Shown in pieces: positions 15,152 through 22,404 of a stretch of DNA of 40,196 nucleotides (its first letter is position 1; each line of letters begins with the position of its first letter). The stretch comes from Gammaproteobacteria bacterium. Lineage in GTDB: Bacteria; Pseudomonadota; Gammaproteobacteria; Thiohalobacterales; Thiohalobacteraceae. Made by a program: the position numbers and the translations under genes. The DNA lies in contig JAHJQQ010000020.1 of NCBI GenBank assembly GCA_018819175.1, positions 1-40,196 on the forward strand. The letters run 5' to 3'. The notes under the pieces are model-generated. The model was not told the DNA's origin, did no database searches, and worked only from the letters and a program-made list of their open reading frames with translations.

Positions 15152-15200
15152 AGTGCCATATATGGCCAGCGTGTTTAGAATGAGTGCTACTTATGGCACT
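15152..15200. promoter_or_regulatory. Paired inverted-repeat sites, candidate upstream activator sequences
   Basis: Site 1 (15152-15169) is AGTGCCATATATGGCCAG and site 2 (15183-15200) is AGTGCTACTTATGGCACT. They agree at 12 of 18 positions, are both inverted repeats around an AT-rich centre, and have centres 31 bases apart (about three helical turns). That arrangement suits cooperative binding of a dimeric or hexameric sigma-54 activator. They lie about 180-210 bases upstream of the predicted start of the minus-strand operon. Site 2 ends 12 bases before the activator's own ATG, so binding could also repress the activator gene. A half-similar GGTGC...GGCACT occurs near 14965-14976. Function is inferred. 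Confidence 0.55.
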
Positions 15201-15212
15201 TGAGATTAATCC

Positions 15213-16559
15213 ATGACCGACGCGAAACAACTCCCCAACCGCGTGCTTCCGGAGTTCACGGCATTGCTCAATGGCATCGAAGATCCGGCGGTCCTGCTCA
15301 GTCCGGATTACCGTATCCTCGCCGCCAACCAGGCCTATCGGGAGCACTATGGCCAGGAGCGGCCACTGCACAATCGGCACTGCTATGAGGTATCGCATGG
15401 CTATGCCGTGCCCTGCGATCAGGCCGGCGAGAGTTGTCCGCTGAAGAACAGCCTGGAAAGCGGGCAGCCCCAGCGCGTCTTGCACCTGCATTACACGCCG
15501 GCCGGCGAAGAGCATGTGGACGTCAGCCTGATGCCGATTCGCGATGCCGACGGCGTGATCGTCTATCTGCTGGAGAAGATGCGTCAGACCACAACGGCCA
15601 GTTCACGTCCGGCGGCCGAAGGTTTGGTGGGGCGTTCGCGCGTCTTTAATCAGATGCTGGAACTGGTGCGCCGGGTCGCGCCCAGCGACACCGCGGTGCT
15701 ACTGCTCGGCGAATCCGGCACCGGCAAGGAACTTGCAGCGCGTGCCATCCACAACGAAAGTCCGCGTGCACGCGGACCGTTCGTGCCGGTGGAATGTTCT
15801 GGTCTGTCGGAAACCTTGTTCGAGAGCGAACTGTTCGGTCATGAGAAGGGTGCTTTCACCGGCGCGCATACCCGCAAGATCGGACTGATCGAATCGGCGC
15901 GCGGCGGCACGTTGTTCCTGGACGAAGTCGGCGACATCCCGCTCAGCCAGCAGGTGAAGCTGCTGCGCCTGTTGGAAACCGGTACGTTCCGGCGCGTCGG
16001 TAGCATCGAACCACTGCAGGCGGATTTCCGGCTGGTACTGGCGACGCACCGTGATCTGCAGGCGATGGTAGACAGCGGCGCTTTCCGCCAGGATCTCTAT
16101 TACCGCATCAACGCCTTTCCCGTTGAGTTACCGCCGCTACGCGCGCGCGGCGGGGATCTCGGCTTATTGATCGATACGATGCTGCAGCGCCTGGCGCCGC
16201 AGCGGGCATTGCGCCTGAATGCCGAGGCCCTGCGCTTGCTGCGTCTTTATGCATTCCCCGGTAATATCCGCGAACTGCGTAATGTCCTGGAGCGCGCCAT
16301 ACTACTCGCCGACGGTGATGTGATCCTGCCTGAACATCTGCCGAAGGCCTGCCGCTCCGGCACGAATGAATCAATGGATGCCGACAGCGATGAGATCATC
16401 ACCCTGGAAGAGAATGAACGCCGCTATCTGTTGCGTGTATTGGCAAGGCATCCGGATGATCGCGAGTCACTGGCCAAACGCCTGGGCCTGAGCCGGCGCA
16501 CACTGTTCCGCAAGTTGCAGGTGCTGCAGAAGGCAGTGCCCCTGGAGGGTGACGACTAA
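15213..16559 (+). CDS. Sigma-54-dependent transcriptional activator (PAS-AAA+-Fis)
   Basis: The 448-aa protein has three parts. A PAS-like sensor (about 14-125) contains a cluster HCYEVSH...PC......CP with C57, H62, C68 and C75. The AAA+ sigma-54 interaction domain (about 138-370) has Walker A GESGTGKE (166-173), the sigma-54 contact loop GAFTGA (213-218), Walker B GGTLFLDEVGD and the RINAFPVELPPLR segment. The C-terminal Fis-type helix-turn-helix is ESLAKRLGLSRRTLFRKLQ. No receiver domain is present, so activity is probably set directly by the PAS domain, whose cysteines and histidine could bind a metal, an Fe-S cluster or heme, or react with persulfides or NO (inference). It diverges from the bd-oxidase cluster, which carries a sigma-54 promoter, its likely target. 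Confidence 0.93.
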   Translation: MTDAKQLPNRVLPEFTALLNGIEDPAVLLSPDYRILAANQAYREHYGQERPLHNRHCYEVSHGYAVPCDQAGESCPLKNSLESGQPQRVLHLHYTPAGEEHVDVSLMPIRDADGVIVYLLEKMRQTTTASSRPAAEGLVGRSRVFNQMLELVRRVAPSDTAVLLLGESGTGKELAARAIHNESPRARGPFVPVECSGLSETLFESELFGHEKGAFTGAHTRKIGLIESARGGTLFLDEVGDIPLSQQVKLLRLLETGTFRRVGSIEPLQADFRLVLATHRDLQAMVDSGAFRQDLYYRINAFPVELPPLRARGGDLGLLIDTMLQRLAPQRALRLNAEALRLLRLYAFPGNIRELRNVLERAILLADGDVILPEHLPKACRSGTNESMDADSDEIITLEENERRYLLRVLARHPDDRESLAKRLGLSRRTLFRKLQVLQKAVPLEGDD

Positions 16560-16581
16560 GATGAAACATCGACACGCTTTC

Positions 16582-16646
16582 TGTAAGAGCGGCCTTGGCC
16601 GCGAACCAGCGCCGCTTGGGGTGGTTCGCGGCCGAGACCGCTCCTA
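16582..16646. repeat. REP-type palindrome (GTAAGAGCGG...CCGCTCCTAC)
   Basis: The left arm GTAAGAGCGGCCTTGGCCGC (16583-16602, continuing GAACCA) is nearly the reverse complement of the right arm at 16622-16647, with about three mismatches over 26 bases. It lies just downstream of the activator gene and before the ZIP transporter. It could serve as a transcript-end hairpin. No U-tract follows. Confidence 0.75.
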
Positions 16647-16772
16647 CGGGTGGCCCATGTTCATGCTGACGTGAATGAATCCATGCCCTGGCATGCTTCG
16701 ATAGTCATACTACATCGCTGTGATAATGAAAAATCAATGTACATAGAAGCGCAGGCTGATTAGTTTGTGCTC

Positions 16773-17711
16773 ATGAATATCGAACTCACACAAACCTCAC
16801 CCGCATCGCATTGGTTTGGTGCCTTGCGCGAGCATGCACGAACGCATTCCTTCGCCGCACTGGGTCTGGGTATCGGCGTCGTGGTGGTCTTGGTACTGCT
16901 GGTGCAAAGCCTGATGCTGGTACTGGCCGGTGAAACCACGCTGGGCATTCGCTACGGACTGCTCGGTGGCTTGGCGGGTTTTACCACCACGGCGTTGGGT
17001 GCGCTGCCGGCGTTGATTCTGCGCGGCATGCCGCAGCGCGTGGAAGACAGTCTGCTGGGTATGGCAGCGGGAATGATGCTGGCCGCCAGCGCCTTCTCGC
17101 TGCTGTTGCCGGGATTGGAGGCAGGCACCGAAATCCTCGGGAGTAAATCCTATGCCGCCGGCGTGGTAGTGCTGGGCATGGCGCTCGGTGTGCTGTTGAT
17201 GCTGGGACTGGATGAATTCACGCCACACGAACACGATAAAACGGGTCCGTGCGGTCCAGGCTATGAGCGCTGTAGCCGTGTGTGGTTATTCGTATTCGCC
17301 ATTGCCCTGCACAATCTGCCGGAGGGCATGGCCATAGGTGTCAGTTTTTCGCAGAGCGATATGAGCGTTGGTCTGCCGTTGACCACGGCGATTGCGTTGC
17401 AGGATATTCCCGAGGGTCTGGCAGTAGCGCTGGCGCTGCGCAGCGCCGGCTTCTCATCAGTCACGGCGGTACTGGTCGCGATCGGCAGCGGTCTGCTCGA
17501 ACCCGTCGGTGCTTTGCTCGGCGTGGGCTTGTCCAGCGGCCTCGCCGTCGCCTATCCGATCGGGCTGGGACTCGCGGCGGGCGCTATGATCTTTGTGGTC
17601 TCACATGAAGTGATACCCGAGACTCATCGCAACGGCCATCAGACACCCGCGACCCTTGGCTTGATGGCTGGTTTTGCCCTGATGATGGTCCTGGATACGA
17701 CGCTTGGTTAG
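16773..17711 (+). CDS. ZIP-family metal transporter (GufA/ZupT type)
   Basis: This 312-aa inner-membrane protein has about eight hydrophobic spans. The two metal-pathway helices are explicit: IALHNLPEGMAIGVSFS (His-Asn and the second Glu coordinate metal) and TAIALQDIPEGLAVALAL. A later helix has FVVSHEVIPETHRNGH. A cytoplasmic loop between spans contains HEHDKTGPCGPGYERC, a likely metal-binding segment. ZIP proteins import divalent cations such as zinc or iron; specificity cannot be told. The ATG at 16773 is used. A GTG two codons earlier is also in frame, and neither has a strong ribosome-binding site. The 62-base gap to dps suggests possible co-regulation by iron or stress. Confidence 0.92.
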   Translation: MNIELTQTSPASHWFGALREHARTHSFAALGLGIGVVVVLVLLVQSLMLVLAGETTLGIRYGLLGGLAGFTTTALGALPALILRGMPQRVEDSLLGMAAGMMLAASAFSLLLPGLEAGTEILGSKSYAAGVVVLGMALGVLLMLGLDEFTPHEHDKTGPCGPGYERCSRVWLFVFAIALHNLPEGMAIGVSFSQSDMSVGLPLTTAIALQDIPEGLAVALALRSAGFSSVTAVLVAIGSGLLEPVGALLGVGLSSGLAVAYPIGLGLAAGAMIFVVSHEVIPETHRNGHQTPATLGLMAGFALMMVLDTTLG

Positions 17712-17773
17712 CCTCTCAGGCGTTTGCTGATGTGGTAAGCCCATTTGGTAAATTCACTGCAAGGAGGGATGTT

Positions 17774-18268
17774 ATGAAAGCGAAAAAGAATTCAGCCCCG
17801 AAAATCGATATCGGTATTTCAAGCAATGACCGTGAGAAGATCACAAAGGGACTGGCAGAGCTGCTCGCCGATAGCTACACGCTGTATCTGATGACACATA
17901 ATTTCCACTGGAACGTCACCGGGCCTATGTTCAATACCCTGCATCTGATGTTCATGGGGCAATATACTGAGCAGTGGAATGCCCTGGACTTGATCGCAGA
18001 GCGGATACGCGCGCTCGGATTCCCGGCGCCCGGTACCTACAAAGAGTTCATCAAGCATGCTTCCATCAAGGAAGTTGAAGGGGTACCCAAGGCGACGGAT
18101 ATGATCAAGCATCTCGTCGCTGCGCAGGAAGCTACAGCGCGCACAGCGCGGAAATTGTTTTCTGTGGTTGAAAAGGCCAATGATCAGCCGACGGCGGATC
18201 TGTTGACCCAGCGTCTGGACGTGCATGAAAAAACGGCGTGGATGCTGCGGAGTCTGCTTGAGGAGTGA
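17774..18268 (+). CDS. dps: Dps-family DNA-binding ferritin-like protein
   Basis: The 164-aa protein forms 12-subunit shells that oxidise and store iron and protect DNA. Motifs are HNFHWNVTGPMFNTLHLMF and ALDLIAERIRALGFPAPGTY, ending in HEKTAWMLRSLLEE. The N-terminal tail is lysine-rich (MKAKKNSAPK), fitting DNA binding. AAGGAGG at 17761-17767 fixes the ATG at 17774. At the shared ferroxidase site the two histidines and the later D and E are present. The residue four after the second histidine, usually Asp or Glu, is methionine (LHLMFMGQY), so ferroxidase kinetics may be altered. Confidence 0.95.
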   Translation: MKAKKNSAPKIDIGISSNDREKITKGLAELLADSYTLYLMTHNFHWNVTGPMFNTLHLMFMGQYTEQWNALDLIAERIRALGFPAPGTYKEFIKHASIKEVEGVPKATDMIKHLVAAQEATARTARKLFSVVEKANDQPTADLLTQRLDVHEKTAWMLRSLLEE

Positions 18269-18320
18269 TGAGGATGGCGTTGATAGGTTTTATATAAAGC
18301 TTCTCGCTTGTTGTCGCGAT

Positions 18321-18352
18321 GATCACAGGCAGCCTCAGCGCTGCCTGTGATC
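18321..18352. terminator. 12-bp hairpin between convergent dps and mlaC-like genes
   Basis: GATCACAGGCAG and CTGCCTGTGATC form a perfect 12-bp stem around an 8-base loop (CCTCAGCG). It sits between two convergent genes, 52 bases after the dps stop and 8 bases beyond the other gene's stop, so it may end both transcripts. There is no U-tract on either strand, so the terminator call is moderate. Confidence 0.55.
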
Positions 18353-18360
18353 CTGCCGGC

Positions 18361-18978
18361 TCAGCAGCCCTTCTGTGGACCCGCGAGGCACCCGGCCTTG
18401 GTGTTGTTGTCACTTAATTTGACGATCAGGGCATCAAGGCCGATGTGACTGATCTCTTCGCTGAAACTGGTGCGGTAGGTCATGATCAGGCTTATCCCCT
18501 CAATCACCACGTCATAGATTTTCCAGCGGCCGTCGCGCAGCTGCAGGCGGTAGTCAATCCGTACCGGCGCACCTTGTAGCCGGAGCATCTGGGTTTGAAC
18601 CAATAACCGGTTGTCGCCTTCGTCACGCTCTCCCAAGCGTTCAATACTCTCGCCGTTATAGGCATTCAAAGAAGTCGCATAGCTGCGCATCAGCAGTTGC
18701 TGGAAGGCGTTCGTGAACGCCGTGCGCTGTTCCGGGCTGGCTTGACGCCAGTATTTACCGAGGGTGAGGCGGGAGAAGCTGGTGAAATCGAGATTCGGCA
18801 GGATCAGTTCTTCGACCAGTTTATACGCTTGATTATCATCCAATGGCTTGTGGGTGCGCAGACGCTCGATGACCTGATCGGCCATCTGCTGGACGACATC
18901 GGCGGCTTGCGTGTTTGCCTGGACGAAACTGGTGGTGAACAGCAGGGCAGCGGCGAACAGAATACGGAAAGTTTTCAA
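18361..18978 (-). CDS. MlaC/Ttg2D-family phospholipid-binding periplasmic protein
   Basis: This 205-aa secreted protein has a signal peptide (MKTFRILFAAALLFTTSFVQA). The Tol-Ttg2/MlaC fold is shown by ILPNLDFTSFSRLTLGKYWRQASPEQRTAFTNAF and FQQLLMRSYATSLNAYNGE, then WKIYDVVIEGISLIMTYRTSFSEEI. MlaC shuttles phospholipids between the outer membrane and an inner-membrane ABC system. The other mla genes are not next to this one; MlaC-like singletons also occur with hopanoid or toluene-tolerance systems. The tail GCLAGPQKGC carries two cysteines that could form a disulfide. The partner complex is unknown. Confidence 0.9.
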   Translation of the reverse strand: MKTFRILFAAALLFTTSFVQANTQAADVVQQMADQVIERLRTHKPLDDNQAYKLVEELILPNLDFTSFSRLTLGKYWRQASPEQRTAFTNAFQQLLMRSYATSLNAYNGESIERLGERDEGDNRLLVQTQMLRLQGAPVRIDYRLQLRDGRWKIYDVVIEGISLIMTYRTSFSEEISHIGLDALIVKLSDNNTKAGCLAGPQKGC

Positions 18979-19186
18979 GTGTGGTTTCTCGCAGGTAATG
19001 ATTCAGCGTCCGGGTTCGTAATCTACATACTGCGGCAGATCACCGCAAATGGTTTGCCAGTCGGCATTGGACGTCACATGGGCTGTGGTCAGGTTGGATG
19101 GCGCCGTCGATTACAAAACGGATCTGACCGCAGAGATAGCTACCTTGTTACACGACATCATTCTTCCCGACGGAGTTTCAATTTCT

Positions 19187-19315
19187 CGTCATTCCGGCGA
19201 ATGCCGGAATCCAGTGACTTGAATCGCATAGATTACTCGCTTCGCTCGCCCTACGGGCCGCCTGGTCGGCGTTCAACGCGCTCCGCGCTTTTGTCCGGCA
19301 TTCGCCGGAATGACG
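19187..19315. repeat. Dispersed element with perfect 22-bp terminal inverted repeats
   Basis: Bases 19187-19208 (CGTCATTCCGGCGAATGCC...) and 19294-19315 are exact reverse complements over 22 bases and enclose about 85 bases containing CTCGCTTCGCTCGCCC. The form is MITE-like or REP-like. It occupies much of the 355-base interval 18979-19333 between the divergent starts/ends of the mlaC-like gene and ppc. The rest of that interval holds nothing recognisable apart from presumed promoter sequence for the mlaC-like gene. Confidence 0.85.
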
Positions 19316-19333
19316 GGTAATCAGAGTGAAGTC

Positions 19334-22186
19334 TTAACCCGTATTGCGCATCCCACCGGCAATCGCATTGATGGAACGCAGTAACGGATCCAGCCAGATC
19401 TCACGCTCAGTCTCGGGAGTCTGTTCGTCACGATAGCGTTTGAGCAGGATAAGCTGGATGTGATTCAACGGGTCCAGATAGGGGTCGCGGCGTACCAGAG
19501 ACAGGTGCAATGACGGGTTTTCCTGGATCAGCACCTTATGATCCGCGACATTCAATACTTGCGTCAGAGTCCGCTGGAATTCGCCGCGGATGTTTTCATA
19601 GATACTCGCCGCACGATCCTTGTCCACCGCCAGTTCGGTGTATTCGCGGGCGATATCCATCTGTGCTTTGAACAGGGCCATCTGCGTATTAGAGAGTAAC
19701 GCGCGGAAGAACGGCCATTCCTGATACATGTTCTGCAATTTGGCCAGCCGGGACGGATCGCGCTGACGCCAGGTCTCGAGCGCCAGACCGATGCCATACC
19801 AGGCGGGCAGGGTGTGGCGCGACTGCGCCCAACCGAATACCCAGGGGATGGCACGGATGGAACTTTTGGCGCGACTGCCCTGTTTGCGATGACTGGGTCG
19901 CGAGCCGATGTTCAGCAGGCCGATTTCATTGACCGGGCAGACCTCGTAGAAATAATCCAGGAAGCCATCGGTGTTGTCGGTGAGATTGCGGTAGGTCTGC
20001 TCACCGATCTGGGTCAGTTCATCCATGATGCCCAGATAATCCTTGCGGTCCGGTACCACGGGTTGCACCAGGCCACGACTGGCCTTGAGTAGACCGGTTA
20101 CGCCCATGGTCAATTCATAAATGGCGGTTTCCAGATTGCCGTATTTGTACGACAGCACCTCACCCTGTTCGGTGAATTTGATTTCGCCGTGCACCGTGCC
20201 GGGCGGTTGCGCCAGGATGGCCTCGTGGGTCGGGCCGCCGCCACGGCCGATGGTGCCGCCGCGACCATGGAACAGTCGACAGTGCACGCCATTCGCATCG
20301 GTGATGCGCAGGATCTTTTTCTGCGCCTCATAGAGATTCCAACCCGAGGCGAGAATGCCGCCGTCCTTGCAGGAATCGGAGTAGCCGAGCATGACCTCCT
20401 GCTGATTGCCGGAGGCGGCGAGCAGGCTGCGGTAGATGTCATTGCCGAGCAGATTGGTCAGCACCTCTTCGACATGCGCCAGATCTTCAATGGTCTCGAA
20501 CAAGGGACTGATGCGCACCTGACAGAACCACTCGCCATTGGCGTTGCGTCCCGACAGTTCAGTGATCCAGGCCAGGAACATCACCTCCAGCACATGGCTG
20601 GCGGTGTGGGTCATGGAGATAACGTAATTACCGAAGGCCTCGGCGCTGACTTCGGTACGCATGCGCTGAATGACATCGAACACGTCCAGCGTCTCGCGGG
20701 TTGGTTCCGACAGGTGTACGCGGTTCAATGCCGGCGCCTTGCCCGCAGCGATGCGTTCGGCCAGTAGATGCAGACGTTCGGATTCGCTGAGCGCGGCGTA
20801 ATCAGTCGCGCCGGGCAGTTGTTTCAATATGTCGGCCACCGCTTCGGTATGCCGGGTCGATTCCTGACGGATATCCAATTGCATCAGGAAAAAGCCGAAG
20901 GTCTCGATCAAGCGAATGAGATCGGTCAACTCCGCTTCGGCGATACGCGCATCGCCATGACTGATGAGCGAGGTGCGAATCAGATACAGATCCTGCAGCA
21001 GTTCCTGCTCAGCCGCATACCGATGCGGATACTGATCGAGATCAGCCTTGCCATCGTTGTTGATCAGCGCGTTGACGGCGGCCAGATTCTGCCGCAGTCG
21101 GTAGCGGATGATATACAGCTTGCGGCGATAGGGTTCGTGCACATAACGGGCCGGGTGATCGCCGAAGGCCGCCGCGAAACGCGCGTGATCGGATTCCAGG
21201 CTGGCGCTGAAATCCGCGGCGGGTTTGCAGAGCAGATCGGAATGCGTCAGGACATGACGCAGCTGTTCGATGCGTTTTGCGTACGTACTCAGAGCTTCGC
21301 GCATATGCAGCCGCAGAGCGAGTTCGGTGGTCTCAGGACGCACATAGGGGTTGCCGTCGCGGTCGCCACCGATCCAGGAACCGAAGCGCAGCACGCTCGG
21401 CACCTTGACCGGCAAAGGTGCGTTCGCATCTCCGTTCAGATAAATACGGCGCACCGCCTTTTCGAGATTGCGGTAAATCGCCGGCACGGCATCGAACAGG
21501 CTATCGCGGAAATGGTACAGACCGTTGCGGATCTCGTCCGGGACGCTGGGTTTGTGAATGCGCACCTCGTCGGTCTTCCACAGAATCTGAATATCGTTCT
21601 GCAGTTCCAGAATGATGTCGTTGCGCTGTTCCTTGTTGAGACGGTCGTTGTTCAATTCTTCGCTGGTGACAAAGACGCGGCGCAAGGCTTCCATAATGGT
21701 GCGCCGGCGGGATTCGGTCGGGTGCGCGGTGAAGACCGGGATATAACGGGTTTGATCCAGCAATGTCTGCAGGTTTTCCGGGGCCATGCCCTGTTCGCGG
21801 AATTCACGCAGGGTGTGGTCGAACGAGCCCAGCCAGAGTGGGCCGCCGGTGGCGAGTTCGCGGCGGCGCTGGCGGTGCGAGAAAGCCTGTTCGGCGATAT
21901 TGACCAGGCTGAAATAGACATTGAAGGCGCGCACGACATGGGTGAGTACCTGGGGGTCGAGATTCGCGATGGTCTTGACCAGCCGCGCGCGCAGTTTGGC
22001 ATTGTCTTCGCGACGCAGGCGGATGAAGCCTTTGCGGAGGGTTTCCACGACCTCGAGCACTTGCCCGCCTTCCTGGGCGCGGAGAACATTGCCGAGCAGG
22101 TTGCCGAACAGGCGTACCCGGGTGCGCAGCTCCTTGTCACGAGGCTGGTCAATCAGGATCGAGCTGGAATCGATATTCACAATCAT
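19334..22186 (-). CDS. ppc: Phosphoenolpyruvate carboxylase
   Basis: PEPC adds bicarbonate to phosphoenolpyruvate to make oxaloacetate, refilling the TCA cycle. The 950-aa protein carries both diagnostic motifs. VFTAHPTESRRRTIME, with the catalytic histidine, is in the N-terminal third, and FHGRGGTIGRGGGPTHEAI is near the middle with the arginine loop. WIGGDRDGNPYV and a C-terminus ending SINAIAGGMRNTG are also as expected. Length is slightly above the usual 880-940. The upstream minus-strand region has TATAAT at 22243-22238. A long plus-strand reading frame antisense to it is a codon-usage shadow. It lies between a lipid-transfer gene and the carbohydrate genes glgA, gnd, zwf and pgi. Confidence 0.97.
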   Translation of the reverse strand: MIVNIDSSSILIDQPRDKELRTRVRLFGNLLGNVLRAQEGGQVLEVVETLRKGFIRLRREDNAKLRARLVKTIANLDPQVLTHVVRAFNVYFSLVNIAEQAFSHRQRRRELATGGPLWLGSFDHTLREFREQGMAPENLQTLLDQTRYIPVFTAHPTESRRRTIMEALRRVFVTSEELNNDRLNKEQRNDIILELQNDIQILWKTDEVRIHKPSVPDEIRNGLYHFRDSLFDAVPAIYRNLEKAVRRIYLNGDANAPLPVKVPSVLRFGSWIGGDRDGNPYVRPETTELALRLHMREALSTYAKRIEQLRHVLTHSDLLCKPAADFSASLESDHARFAAAFGDHPARYVHEPYRRKLYIIRYRLRQNLAAVNALINNDGKADLDQYPHRYAAEQELLQDLYLIRTSLISHGDARIAEAELTDLIRLIETFGFFLMQLDIRQESTRHTEAVADILKQLPGATDYAALSESERLHLLAERIAAGKAPALNRVHLSEPTRETLDVFDVIQRMRTEVSAEAFGNYVISMTHTASHVLEVMFLAWITELSGRNANGEWFCQVRISPLFETIEDLAHVEEVLTNLLGNDIYRSLLAASGNQQEVMLGYSDSCKDGGILASGWNLYEAQKKILRITDANGVHCRLFHGRGGTIGRGGGPTHEAILAQPPGTVHGEIKFTEQGEVLSYKYGNLETAIYELTMGVTGLLKASRGLVQPVVPDRKDYLGIMDELTQIGEQTYRNLTDNTDGFLDYFYEVCPVNEIGLLNIGSRPSHRKQGSRAKSSIRAIPWVFGWAQSRHTLPAWYGIGLALETWRQRDPSRLAKLQNMYQEWPFFRALLSNTQMALFKAQMDIAREYTELAVDKDRAASIYENIRGEFQRTLTQVLNVADHKVLIQENPSLHLSLVRRDPYLDPLNHIQLILLKRYRDEQTPETEREIWLDPLLRSINAIAGGMRNTG

Positions 22187-22237
22187 GGGTTCACTAGGTC
22201 ACAGCTGGCGCGCACGGCGGGCGCAAAGAGGCGCGCA

Positions 22238-22243
22238 TTATAG
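22238..22243 (-). promoter_or_regulatory. Candidate -10 box for ppc
   Basis: The minus strand reads TATAAT about 50 bases upstream of the ppc ATG. A good -35-like TTGACT exists at 22273-22268, but the 24-base spacing is too long for a standard sigma-70 promoter, so only the -10 is proposed. The 218-base gap 22187-22404 otherwise shows no gene. Confidence 0.4.
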
Positions 22244-22404
22244 CGCAGGGAGCTGGTATTTGGGGCCAGTCAAAAGGGGTAACCAGTGCGTGGTCAACCG
22301 AGAAACAAGGGTTTAGTGGCGCGGATTTGTCGCACTGGCTGCAAAGGGACGGTGTGAATCGTGACACGCGATGTTCGTATCTGGAATCGCGTCCAAGGTC
22401 GTTC

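Noticed and set aside
15191..15206. A sigma-54 promoter for the activator itself (TGGCACTTGAG...)
   Set aside because: The -24-like TGGCAC is not followed by TTGC at the required spacing; the bases belong to the inverted-repeat site at 15183-15200.
19187..19315. Insertion sequence
   Set aside because: The terminal inverted repeats enclose only about 85 bases with no transposase, so at most it is a non-autonomous element.
20768..22243. Large plus-strand reading frame antisense to ppc
   Set aside because: It is a codon-bias shadow of a well-conserved enzyme on the opposite strand and has no recognisable protein features.
22238..22273. Complete sigma-70 promoter for ppc using TTGACT
   Set aside because: The spacing between TTGACT and TATAAT is 24 bases, far from the 16-18 needed, so only the -10 was listed.
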